DNA of 7,573 nt, taken from contig CALQPL010000043.1 of assembly GCA_943332445.1 (NCBI GenBank), positions 1-7,573 on the forward strand, read 5' to 3'. Under the pieces are notes generated by a model. The model searched no databases. It was not told the DNA's origin and saw only the letters and a list, made by a program, of their open reading frames with translations. The DNA is from Bifidobacterium breve. GTDB lineage: Bacteria; Actinomycetota; Actinomycetes; UBA12327. A program made the translations under genes and the position numbers. Positions 1 through 6,684 of the stretch are shown one piece after another (position 1 is the stretch's first letter; each line of letters starts with the position of its first letter).

Positions 1-177
1 AGTGGTGATTCCGGCCAAGGCATTCCAACAGTCAATGGCACGGCAGTTGCCCTTCCGGTTTCCAACAAATGGGGACTAGAGCAAGCCGCCATGGTGTTCG
101 CCGCTATTGCGTTGCTCGTTGTATTGATCGCCCCACCTTTGGTGGCTCGACGACTGAGCGCGGGGACTAAGAAGTGA
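1..177 (+). CDS. C-terminal tail of a membrane-anchored surface protein (5' end outside window)
   Basis: The frame beginning at base 1 is open for 58 codons and stops at TGA 175-177. The visible tail has a Ser/Gly/Thr-rich extracytoplasmic stretch, then one hydrophobic helix of about 20 residues (AAMVFAAIALLVVLIAPPLV), then a short basic end containing ARR and a terminal KK. This is the topology of an exported protein anchored at its C-terminus with the bulk outside. The stop overlaps the GTG start of the next gene (GTGA, 174-177), so the two are probably co-transcribed and translationally coupled. The anchor layout resembles those of the genes at 174, 5611 and 6684. The family cannot be named from the tail alone; a DUF916-type or other surface protein is possible given the context. 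Confidence 0.8.
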   Translation, partial: SGDSGQGIPTVNGTAVALPVSNKWGLEQAAMVFAAIALLVVLIAPPLVARRLSAGTKK

Positions 178-2513
178 ATCAACGTAGGAAAGCCCGTTTG
201 AGCACATCCGCAGTCTTGGCTATTGCAGTGATGACACTGGCTCCGCTGACGCAAGTCAACGCCTCACCGGTGCGTGCCTTCACGAGCTCAGCAGTAACCG
301 TTGACGGCAGCGGAGACTTCTCTGATCTCAAGGTCACCGTGGCCCAGACGCGCAACCTGCTTGATCAGGTGGTGGAGATTTCTTGGGAAGGTGCCACACC
401 AACCCAACCCGGTAGTGGTCAGTACGCCATCAACTACCTACAGATCATGCAGTGTTGGGGTGATGATCCAGCTGGACCAAATCGTGAGCAATGCCAATAC
501 GGCGGCTTGACCGGCGACTCCCGAGGCGGTGCCCAAACTGCATCGCGCCAGGTCAATTACGGTGCGAACTTGATCGACCCGCTCGAGAACTTAAAGCCCC
601 CCGCTGGGTCTTTGTCCAATGTCTATGTTCCGTTTCAATCGGTAACGGGCAAGACTACGGATTCGGCGGTGAATGAGTTTTACGATGGCTCAACCACCAA
701 CGAAGTGCCGTATTCGCAAACACGTGTTGATGGCACTGGCCGGGAGTACTTCAATGTGCAAACCCTGAAGGATGCCCCAGGTCTGGGGTGCGGTGAACCC
801 ATTGACAACGGCACGAGCGTCAAGGGTCGGTCGTGTTGGTTAGTCATCGTTCCGCGGAGCAACCGTGAAGTTGATGGGTCCGTGCGCACCATCTCCACCA
901 GCGATCAGTTGATTTCTTCTCCGCTGAGTCAAAGCAACTGGAACAACCGCCTCGTGGTGAAGTTGCAGTTTGAGCCAGCGGGGCAACCGTGTCCCTTGGG
1001 CCGCGAAGAGCGAAAGACGGTGGGTCACGAGCAAATTGCTGAAGCGATTTTGCGCTGGCAACCAAAATTATGTGAAGGCAAGGGCGCGGTTTACTCCTAC
1101 TCCCAGGTGAGCGACGAGACTGCCCGACGTGAGCTGAAGTCCGATGACCCAGGTTTGGTGTATTTGTCGAAGCCACTTGAACCGGGGAGTGTGCCGAGTA
1201 CTACTCCCGCGGTCTACGCACCCGTTGGCGTTTCAGGATTGACCATTGCCTTCAACATTGAGAGCCAATCCCCTTATCGCGCTTCCCCGGAGATCAAGCA
1301 ACGTGATGGGCAGCGCATCACCACATTAAAACTCACCCCGCGCCTTGTGGCGAAGTTGCTGACGCAGTCATACCGGCGAGCTGTGGATGTCGAAGCTCCC
1401 TCAGTCACGGGAAATCCGCTCGACATGACCAAGGATCCCGATTTCAAACAGAGCAACCCTCAATTTGATGGACTGTCGATCAGCCTTTCCGATCTGTTGC
1501 TGCCCGCTGGTCGCTCAGATGCGGTCTCTACCGTATGGAAGTGGTTGGAATCTGATTCCGAAGCCGCGGCCTTTATTAAGGGAACCCCGGACCCTTGGGG
1601 CATGAAGGTCAACCCCAATTACAAGGCGCTTCGACTAGCCCGCGACGACTACCCCAAGGCCGACCCCTTCTGCCGGTCCTTCGTCGATGCTCGCCCCAAG
1701 CTGTGCACGTTGGATGCCCACCCCTATGCGCCTGACATGGGCTCAGCAGCTCGCGCCGCAGCTCGCGGTGACAGCTTGGCTCGATCGAATTGGGATCCCA
1801 CTGCCGAACCTCCGTCCTGGAAGAAGGGCGCGGTCCAGCCAACGGGAACGCGCGCACTGATGGCGCTGGTTGACACCGCATCCGCGGAACGCTTTGGCTT
1901 GGTGACCGCGGCCATCCGCAATGCCAATGGCGAGTTTGTTAAGCCGACCTCTGCTTCAATGTCAGCCGCCTTGACCGGAGCAACGTTGAATGCCGACAAG
2001 TCGGTACTGGTGGTTGACCCTGCCTACAAGAATGATCAGGCGTACCCACTGACTCAGATTTCCTACGCTGCCACTGTTCCCGCGGCGCTGTCTGCCTTGG
2101 CCCGATCTGATTACGCCACCTTGTTGACCTACGCAGCTGCTGATGGTCAAACCTTCGGGCTCGAACCAGGCGAGCTTCCGGCTGGGTATGCACCAATGTC
2201 CGCAACGTTGCGTGCCAGGACGATCGCGGTGGCTGCCCAGATTAAAAACTACAAGCCTGGTGTGGCTCCAAGTGAACAAACCGTAAACGAGCCAACGACG
2301 TCCGTGCCCGGTGCCGGCGAGCCGGTGCCTGTCGAAACCCTGATGGAGTCATCGACCAATGGCTCACTGACAGTTAATACAGCGAACACCAGCCTCATTG
2401 CGGCCACCGTAAACCCGCTGGGCAAGGTGCGATTTGTGCCTGCGGTGATCCTGCTGCTCAGCGTTGTGGCCGGTTTGGGTGGGGCCTTCCTGATTCGCCT
2501 AGGCCGGGCCTAG
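174..2513 (+). CDS. Large membrane-anchored PstS-like substrate-binding-fold protein (779 aa)
   Basis: Residues 1-30 form a signal peptide (basic MNQRRKAR, hydrophobic core, cleavage near VNA|SP). Residues about 36-285 are an unrecognised, probably beta-rich region containing C94, C107, C206, C221 and C273. Residues about 285-690 follow the order of motifs in PstS-type binding proteins (PBP_like_2 family): YSYSQVSDETARREL (307-321), VSGLTIAFNIE (353-363), LTPRLVAKLLTQSY (387-400), PAGRSDAVSTVWKWL (444-458), NGEFVKPTSAS (585-595), YPLTQISYAATVP (624-636) and GYAPM (671-675). A Cys-containing insertion (C500, C511) lies between the last two blocks. A Thr/Pro/Glu linker (about 695-745) leads to a transmembrane helix (about 752-774) and a short basic tail. 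At 779 residues it is about twice the usual PstS length. The canonical SGSGT loop is not preserved, so phosphate binding is doubtful. The GTG start overlaps the upstream stop; a weak GGGGA lies 7 bases before it. The fold assignment is moderately sure; the ligand is unknown. Confidence 0.8.
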   Translation: MNQRRKARLSTSAVLAIAVMTLAPLTQVNASPVRAFTSSAVTVDGSGDFSDLKVTVAQTRNLLDQVVEISWEGATPTQPGSGQYAINYLQIMQCWGDDPAGPNREQCQYGGLTGDSRGGAQTASRQVNYGANLIDPLENLKPPAGSLSNVYVPFQSVTGKTTDSAVNEFYDGSTTNEVPYSQTRVDGTGREYFNVQTLKDAPGLGCGEPIDNGTSVKGRSCWLVIVPRSNREVDGSVRTISTSDQLISSPLSQSNWNNRLVVKLQFEPAGQPCPLGREERKTVGHEQIAEAILRWQPKLCEGKGAVYSYSQVSDETARRELKSDDPGLVYLSKPLEPGSVPSTTPAVYAPVGVSGLTIAFNIESQSPYRASPEIKQRDGQRITTLKLTPRLVAKLLTQSYRRAVDVEAPSVTGNPLDMTKDPDFKQSNPQFDGLSISLSDLLLPAGRSDAVSTVWKWLESDSEAAAFIKGTPDPWGMKVNPNYKALRLARDDYPKADPFCRSFVDARPKLCTLDAHPYAPDMGSAARAAARGDSLARSNWDPTAEPPSWKKGAVQPTGTRALMALVDTASAERFGLVTAAIRNANGEFVKPTSASMSAALTGATLNADKSVLVVDPAYKNDQAYPLTQISYAATVPAALSALARSDYATLLTYAAADGQTFGLEPGELPAGYAPMSATLRARTIAVAAQIKNYKPGVAPSEQTVNEPTTSVPGAGEPVPVETLMESSTNGSLTVNTANTSLIAATVNPLGKVRFVPAVILLLSVVAGLGGAFLIRLGRA
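2499..2513 (+). repeat. Short palindrome covering the stop codon
   Basis: CTAGGCC (2499-2505) and GGCCTAG (2507-2513) are perfect inverted copies around G2506, and the right arm ends in the TAG stop. As RNA it could form a 5-bp stem with a 5-base loop. No T-run follows, so it is not a convincing terminator. No better terminator is visible between this gene and the next, and read-through is possible. Confidence 0.4.
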
Positions 2514-2559
2514 ATCCGCAGCTTCGTTCTGGGAAATCGTCCCCAAAAGTCATTGTGAA

Positions 2560-2612
2560 GTTCACCAACTGATCAACTTCGTGTCCCTTGGGCTCAACCT
2601 TGGTCAGTCAAG
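2560..2612 (+). promoter_or_regulatory. Candidate PHO-box-like tandem repeat upstream of the secreted PstS-like gene
   Basis: The 194-base gap before the start at 2708 holds consecutive 11-base units resembling the Streptomyces PhoP repeat G(G/T)TCAYYYR(G/C)G. They are GTTCACCAACT (2560-2570, 9/11), GATCAACTTCG (2571-2581, 8/11) and TGTCCCTTGGG (2582-2592, 9/11). A further GGTCAGTCAAG lies at 2602-2612 (9/11). The TCA or TCC cores begin at 2562, 2573, 2584, 2594 and 2604, so they recur every 10-11 bases. A TANNNT hexamer (TAGCGT, 2639-2644) could serve as the -10. The match to the consensus is from memory and by eye; the role is inferred, supported by the PstS-like product downstream. Confidence 0.4.
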
Positions 2613-2614
2613 GT
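2597..2614 (+). repeat. Small inverted repeat in the leader region
   Basis: ACCTTG (2597-2602) and CAAGGT (2609-2614) are inverted copies around GTCAGT. A second pair, TAAGCG (2614-2619) and CGCTTA (2635-2640), follows directly. Both are short and could be operator half-sites or chance; no T-tract suggests a terminator. Confidence 0.25.
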
Positions 2615-2697
2615 AAGCGTGCATTCGAAGTTCGCGCTTAGCGTTTCCACGAGTGCGAACGAGCTGGATCAAGACTGATTCAGATGGATCTCACGAC

Positions 2698-2702
2698 AAG
2701 GA
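2698..2702 (+). promoter_or_regulatory. Ribosome binding site that sets the start at 2708
   Basis: AAGGA lies 5 bases before ATG 2708. The alternative in-frame ATG at 2684 has no purine-rich site upstream and would add eight polar residues before the signal peptide, so 2708 is preferred. Confidence 0.8.
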
Positions 2703-2707
2703 CTGAC

Positions 2708-3712
2708 ATGAAGTTCACCTTCAATAAGCCCGTAGCAGCCGTTGTGGCTTGCGGACTGGCAATGATTTCTTTGGGTGCAGTAGCCGGTACGGCTTCGGCA
2801 GACCCAGTCGGTACTCCCACTCAGCGTGCACTTGTTGGCGTGGGATCTGACACCACGTACAACGTTCTTAATGGCCTTTCAGAAGTCGTCACTATCGGTG
2901 GCGTGAAGCAAATCGCTTCGTATGACCCGATCCCCTCCACCTCGCTGATCAGCCCGAAGGCTGCAGCCAACTGCCAGAACCTCACGCGCCCCAACGGTTC
3001 GGGTGCCGGTCGCACTGCCTTGATCAACTCGTTGACGCCAGGTAACGCCATCGAAGGTTGCTATGACTTCGGGCGCTCCTCGTCACTGACCTTGACCGCT
3101 GTTGCCACTGCAACCGGTGGATTGACCTACATCCCCTTCGGTGTGGATGCCTTCACTTACGCCGTCGCCAAGGACAGCGCGATTCCTCGCGACCTCTCGC
3201 TCAATGACGTCAAGTCGATCTTCCGCTGTGAAGTACCGGAATACCAGCCCTACATCCCGCAGTCAGGTTCGGGAACGCGCAGCTACTGGTTGGCCCAGAT
3301 GGGTATCACCGAGACGCAGGTTCTCAACACCTACACGTGTATCAAGGATGTTAAGAACGGTTCAATCATCCAGGAGCACGACGGTCGCGTGTTGACCAAG
3401 TCCAACGAAATTGCACCGTTCTCGATTGCTAACTACGTCGCACAAGGCGCTGGTGTGCAAACCGACCTCCGCGGTATTGCTGACTTGGGCAACATGGATG
3501 CCAAGAGCTCACTCAACCCGACCACCACGTCGACGTTGAAGCGCGACATCTACAACGTCATCCCGACCTCAAAGCTCGCTGTGGCTCCATGGAGCACAGT
3601 GTTCGTCGGCGGCTCATCCCTGGTTTGCACCAACACCGACACGATCACCAAGTACGGATTCGGTCTGAATGCGAGCTGTGGTTCGACCACGAACCAAACT
3701 CCGCTGAGTTAA
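2708..3712 (+). CDS. Secreted PstS-like phosphate/solute-binding protein (334 aa)
   Basis: The start at ATG 2708 is chosen over 2684 because of the AAGGA site and a clean signal peptide (residues 1-31, cleaved at ASA|DP). The mature part carries the PstS-family landmarks in order: GVGSDTT (44-50), YDFGRSSS (119-126), TGGLTYIPFGVDA (136-148) and the anion-binding-type loop IPQSGSGTRS (183-192). A C-terminal lobe contains IAPFSIANYVAQ (about 235-246). The mature chain has six cysteines (89, 118, 174, 211, 307, 324), enough for three disulfides. There is no membrane anchor and no sortase signal, so it is probably free or loosely wall-associated. No pstCAB transporter genes are adjacent, so a direct uptake role is unproven; ligand sensing, scavenging or a structural role is equally open. 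It appears to be a single-gene unit: possible PHO box upstream, strong terminator directly downstream. Confidence 0.87.
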   Translation: MKFTFNKPVAAVVACGLAMISLGAVAGTASADPVGTPTQRALVGVGSDTTYNVLNGLSEVVTIGGVKQIASYDPIPSTSLISPKAAANCQNLTRPNGSGAGRTALINSLTPGNAIEGCYDFGRSSSLTLTAVATATGGLTYIPFGVDAFTYAVAKDSAIPRDLSLNDVKSIFRCEVPEYQPYIPQSGSGTRSYWLAQMGITETQVLNTYTCIKDVKNGSIIQEHDGRVLTKSNEIAPFSIANYVAQGAGVQTDLRGIADLGNMDAKSSLNPTTTSTLKRDIYNVIPTSKLAVAPWSTVFVGGSSLVCTNTDTITKYGFGLNASCGSTTNQTPLS

Positions 3713-3718
3713 TACAAA

Positions 3719-3754
3719 AGGTGCCGGGGATCACGGACATGATCCCCGGCACCT
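3719..3754 (+). terminator. Strong hairpin terminator after the secreted PstS-like gene
   Basis: AGGTGCCGGGGATCA (3719-3733) and TGATCCCCGGCACCT (3740-3754) form a perfect 15-bp stem with a 6-base loop, starting 7 bases after the TAA stop. An A-run precedes it, and only a weak ATTAA follows, as is common for actinobacterial terminators without a U-tract. Confidence 0.85.
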
Positions 3755-3770
3755 ATTAACCAAGCAGAAG

Positions 3771-3797
3771 TCGATATCGCTCAAGAGCAGATATCGA
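3771..3797 (+). promoter_or_regulatory. Inverted repeat in the leader of the WxL-like gene
   Basis: TCGATATC (3771-3778) and GATATCGA (3790-3797) are perfect inverted copies. Inside them GCT/AGC can extend the pairing around a CAAG loop, leaving one bulged A (3789). It lies 69 bases before the start codon, after the previous terminator, so it belongs to the promoter or 5' leader of the next gene. It could be a regulator's operator or an mRNA 5' hairpin. No convincing -35/-10 pair is seen in 3755-3851. Confidence 0.5.
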
Positions 3798-3851
3798 GGG
3801 TTCGCCAGCAAGCAATCCACGTGTGAACACATCACGAGACACACCCTCTAC

Positions 3852-3857
3852 AAGGAG
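3852..3857 (+). promoter_or_regulatory. Strong ribosome binding site
   Basis: AAGGAG lies 8 bases before GTG 3866. It is the best Shine-Dalgarno match in the window and fixes the GTG start rather than the TTG next to it (3869). Confidence 0.85.
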
Positions 3858-3865
3858 AAATCATA

Positions 3866-5443
3866 GTGTTGAACAAGAATCCCCGTGCCGCTGTTGCGGC
3901 GCTGTGCCTAGCCCTCGTTGCTGCCGGCAGCGTTGTGCTTGCGGCACCTGCCCAGGCCACTGTTGTAGGAACCGTCAGCCTGAACCCCGCCACCGGCAAC
4001 GTTGACACCCTGATCAACGTCACCACGTCAGGCCCCTGTGCCTCCCCAGCAACCAGGGTTCGCGCCATCGCCCAGGGCTTCGGCTTCCCGGCCAATGGTC
4101 AGATCATTTACTCACCCAACGCTGTCGGATTCTCCACGGCGTCGGCCATGACCTTGTCATTGTCGAACTCGTTCCGTGTGTATGCGACCAACAACTCGTC
4201 AACGGCTCTGGTTGGCGACTACACGATCACCGTGCAGTGCGTGAACAACTTAGGCACGACGATCTATGACGAGTACGCGACGACCATGACGTGGACGACT
4301 CCGTCGAACTCGTTTGCCAACATTAACTCTGCGTCGTACGAAGCTCGTCCCACGACGACGACCACTTTGGCTACGTCCTTGACCAGCCCGCAGACGTTGG
4401 GCACGACGGTTGACTTGACTGCCACCGTCGATGGCGGATCGGTTGATCCCACGTCAGGCACGGTGGAGTTCTTCCGCGGGGCAACCTCGTTGGGTACCGC
4501 CACAGTGGGCAGTGGCAACACCGCCACCTTGTCCGGTGTTTCCTTGCCGGTCGGCACGTTGTCGTTGACTGCGGCATTCGGTGCGACGACGACCTTCCAG
4601 GGTTCGACGTCATCACCAGTTTCCTTTGTCATTGACCCGGTTCCAGCCACCACCACCACCACGACCTTGGCCGTGAGCGGCAGCGGTGACTTGAACACCG
4701 ATGCCACCTTCGATGCGACCGTCACGCCGAACAACGCGGTGGGCAAGGTTGAGTTCTATGACGGCGCCAGCAAGTTGGGTGAAGTCGCACTGAGCTCGGG
4801 AACTGCTCAATTTGTGACCGCGGACTTGGCACTGGGTGCGCACGCTTCACTCAAGGCCGTGTTCGTTCCGACAAACGCTGCTAACTTCGTGACCTCTGAG
4901 TCTTCGCTGCAGTCGTACACGGTCATCTTCAATGGTGACTCTGACACGCAAACGGTGTCGGCCAGCATTCCTAACGGTTCGCTGAACATCTCCATTGATG
5001 GCGATGCAGCCGTCACTTTGTCGGGCGCATTGAGCTCCACCGGTGACCGCTACGAAGCGACCGCCGACATCGACTCCGTCCGCGTGATTGACACGCGCGC
5101 TGGAAGTTTGGGTTGGACTGCTTCAGGCCAGTTGTCACAGTTCCAACAAAGTGGCAGCGACAGCATCTCGGCTGGCAACGTGGGTTGGGCTCCAACCACT
5201 CCCACGGTGTCGAACAGCCTGCTGGTTGTTACCAAGGGCGCTGATGTCACCCCAGCAAACGCCATTGCCATCGCTGCCACCCCTGGAGCTGGTTTGGGCC
5301 TGAAGTCCAGCCGCACCTTGGCTAGCTCGGCTGCTGGTGAGTCGGTGGGTACCGCCACCCTGGGAGCGGCTCTCACGCTCTACGCCCCGACGACGACCGC
5401 TTCAGGTAGCCACGTGGCGACCCTGACGTTCACCGTCATCTAG
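3866..5443 (+). CDS. Secreted modular surface protein: Cys-paired N-domain, two Ig-like repeats, WxL-like C-domain (525 aa)
   Basis: GTG start with AAGGAG. The signal peptide is residues 1-31 (AQA|TV). Residues about 35-160 form a domain with two cysteines (C58, C125) that also appears in the product of the gene at 6684. Residues about 163-257 and 262-354 are two group-3 bacterial Ig-like repeats (Big_3_5 type; GTVEFFRGATSLGTA and GKVEFYDGASKLGEV are equivalent strands). Each is entered through a poly-Thr linker (163-167, 262-267). Residues about 358-525 resemble the WxL surface domain: VRVIDTRAGSLGWTASGQLS (405-424) carries the first W motif, GNVGWAP follows at 438-444, and the chain ends on the terminal strand ATLTFTVI (518-525). 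In the second motif F replaces W. There is no transmembrane helix or LPXTG, so attachment must be non-covalent, plausibly through the DUF916-type protein encoded next. The gene is flanked by terminators and is probably monocistronic. Confidence 0.85.
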   Translation: MLNKNPRAAVAALCLALVAAGSVVLAAPAQATVVGTVSLNPATGNVDTLINVTTSGPCASPATRVRAIAQGFGFPANGQIIYSPNAVGFSTASAMTLSLSNSFRVYATNNSSTALVGDYTITVQCVNNLGTTIYDEYATTMTWTTPSNSFANINSASYEARPTTTTTLATSLTSPQTLGTTVDLTATVDGGSVDPTSGTVEFFRGATSLGTATVGSGNTATLSGVSLPVGTLSLTAAFGATTTFQGSTSSPVSFVIDPVPATTTTTTLAVSGSGDLNTDATFDATVTPNNAVGKVEFYDGASKLGEVALSSGTAQFVTADLALGAHASLKAVFVPTNAANFVTSESSLQSYTVIFNGDSDTQTVSASIPNGSLNISIDGDAAVTLSGALSSTGDRYEATADIDSVRVIDTRAGSLGWTASGQLSQFQQSGSDSISAGNVGWAPTTPTVSNSLLVVTKGADVTPANAIAIAATPGAGLGLKSSRTLASSAAGESVGTATLGAALTLYAPTTTASGSHVATLTFTVI

Positions 5444-5461
5444 GCAGTCACAGCGATTGGC

Positions 5462-5497
5462 CCTGTGGGGCAGGCCCGAAAGGGCCTGCCCCACAGG
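5462..5497 (+). terminator. Very strong GAAA-loop hairpin terminator
   Basis: CCTGTGGGGCAGGCCC (5462-5477) and GGGCCTGCCCCACAGG (5482-5497) form a perfect 16-bp stem closed by a GAAA tetraloop, 18 bases after the TAG stop. ATTTCC follows. It separates the WxL-like gene from the operon starting at 5611. The rest of the 5498-5610 gap shows only the weak promoter candidate described separately. Confidence 0.9.
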
Positions 5498-5576
5498 CAT
5501 TTCCGCCCGAATCCAGGCCCCTGGGCACCCACAGGATTGACCGCCAAAAGACACCTATTCGTCACTTTCCGGATGC

Positions 5577-5604
5577 TTTACGGCTACCGCCTGCGCCTAC
5601 AAAT
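5577..5604 (+). promoter_or_regulatory. Possible promoter giving a nearly leaderless transcript
   Basis: TTTACG (5577-5582) and TACAAA (5598-5603) are spaced 15 bases apart. The -10-like element ends 7 bases before ATG 5611, so transcription could start at or next to the start codon. The only purine-rich stretch, AGAGG (5605-5609), is 1 base from the ATG, too close for a normal ribosome binding site. The -10 lacks the final T of TANNNT, so the assignment is tentative. Confidence 0.3.
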
Positions 5605-5610
5605 AGAGGC

Positions 5611-6684
5611 ATGAACAACGGCGTCAGGCGGGTCCTCGCCACAGCAGGAGTGCTGTGCGTAGCGACGCTGACGTGTGCGCCGCTGAGCCAAGCTGCTCAA
5701 GCCGCCCCTCCGGTCGTGACTGCCAACTCTTCACCGGACACAACTCGCACTGTCGGCATTGGACCGTCAACAAAAGATGGACGACTGGATGGCCGTCCGG
5801 GTTTCATTTTTGTCGGTCGACCAGGCTCGATCGTGCGTGATCAAGTAGGGCTGGTGAATTACACCGACAAGCCGGTATCAGTGTCGTTGTATTCCACCGA
5901 TGGCTTTACCTCCGCCACTGGTGCATTTGATGTGTTGCCCGGTGCAGACAAACCAAAAGAGCTCGGCAAGTGGATCGGCCTTAAGCCGCAAGTTATCAAA
6001 ATTCCGGCACGCACCACATCACCGATTGTCGAACCAGGTTTTATCAAAGTGCCTTTCGTTGTTCGTGTTCCTTCCTCAGCAAAGCCGGGCGACTTCGCAG
6101 CTGGCATCGTGATGTCGTTGCGCACGAAGAAGAGTTCTGGCGCTCCCACGGTGGTTGTTGATCGCCGGGTGGGCACTCGCGTTTCCTTGCGAATCCTGGG
6201 AGCCGTCAATCCCAGCGCGGCCCTGACCCAATTGTCGGCCTCCTACCAGTCGAGCGTGAACCCGCTCGAGCCCGGATCAGTGCGTATTTCCTATGCCTTT
6301 GCCAATGACGGAAATGTCACGCTGTCAGCCCGTCAACGCGTGTCGATTGATGGATTAGTTGGCGGCGCGAAAACGGTGAAGCTGGAAAACGTTGGACCAG
6401 TTTTGCCGGGTGACAAAGTAGTGATCGAGACTTCGGTTCCTGGCATTTGGCCTGAAGGCCGCGTCACTGCCGAAGTCATTGCCGATCCCTTTGTTGGAAC
6501 CGATCCTGATGCCGGACCGGACCTGCCGGAGATCACCGCACGCACGGCAGTTTCTGCGGTGTCAGTAGTAGGACTGATTGCACTGATCGTCATCGTGGTT
6601 GGCACGACGTTAGTGATTCGTCGCGGCCGGAAGCCATCTGATTCCCCTGACGATACGGCCGACCTCTTGGTGATGGTCGCCTGA
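5611..6684 (+). CDS. Membrane-anchored DUF916/WxL-interacting-protein-like surface protein (357 aa)
   Basis: Signal peptide residues 1-31 (AQA|AP). Residues about 46-170 follow the DUF916 pattern (peptidoglycan-binding domain of WxL-interacting proteins): VGIGPS, then FIFVGRPGSIVRDQVGLVNY (65-84), VSLYSTDGFTSATGAF (91-106), IKIPARTTSPI (129-139) and VPSSAKPGDFAAGIVM (153-168). Residues about 188-292 form a second beta-sandwich like DUF3324, with YAFANDGNVTLSARQRV (228-244) and GIWPEGRVTAEV (278-289). A transmembrane helix (about 316-337) is followed by RRGRK and a short acidic tail, leaving the body outside. The length and two-domain-plus-anchor layout match Firmicutes CscA-type proteins. Its likely role (inferred) is to hold the WxL-like protein of the preceding gene at the cell wall. 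The gene is first in an operon: its TGA overlaps the next ATG by one base. Identification is from remembered family patterns. Confidence 0.82.
   Translation: MNNGVRRVLATAGVLCVATLTCAPLSQAAQAAPPVVTANSSPDTTRTVGIGPSTKDGRLDGRPGFIFVGRPGSIVRDQVGLVNYTDKPVSVSLYSTDGFTSATGAFDVLPGADKPKELGKWIGLKPQVIKIPARTTSPIVEPGFIKVPFVVRVPSSAKPGDFAAGIVMSLRTKKSSGAPTVVVDRRVGTRVSLRILGAVNPSAALTQLSASYQSSVNPLEPGSVRISYAFANDGNVTLSARQRVSIDGLVGGAKTVKLENVGPVLPGDKVVIETSVPGIWPEGRVTAEVIADPFVGTDPDAGPDLPEITARTAVSAVSVVGLIALIVIVVGTTLVIRRGRKPSDSPDDTADLLVMVA

Noticed and set aside
844..1176. - strand open frame of 110 codons inside the large PstS-like gene
   Set aside because: It is out of frame with a gene whose motifs run through this region, and its Ser/Arg/Pro-rich translation looks like a shadow.
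2530..2556. TGGG...CCCA hairpin after the large PstS-like gene as a terminator
   Set aside because: Only four pairs with an eight-base loop and no T-tract; too weak to call.
2684..2707. Upstream ATG as start of the secreted PstS-like gene
   Set aside because: It has no ribosome binding site and would put a polar extension in front of the signal peptide; AAGGA at 2698-2702 supports ATG 2708.
2741..2752. Lipobox-like VVAC in the signal peptide of the secreted PstS-like protein
   Set aside because: The hydrophobic core before the Cys is only about six residues and hydrophobicity continues well past it to a good ASA|DP cleavage site, so an ordinary secreted protein is more likely than a lipoprotein.
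4264..4746. Long open frame on the - strand opposite the Ig-like repeats (160 codons)
   Set aside because: It lies wholly inside a well-supported gene, has a low-complexity Val/Thr/Ala composition that mirrors the Thr-rich codons of the + strand, and shows no recognisable domain.
5537..5542. TTGACC as a -35 box for the DUF916-type gene
   Set aside because: No acceptable -10 hexamer lies 16-19 bases downstream; the sequence there is GTCACT-like.
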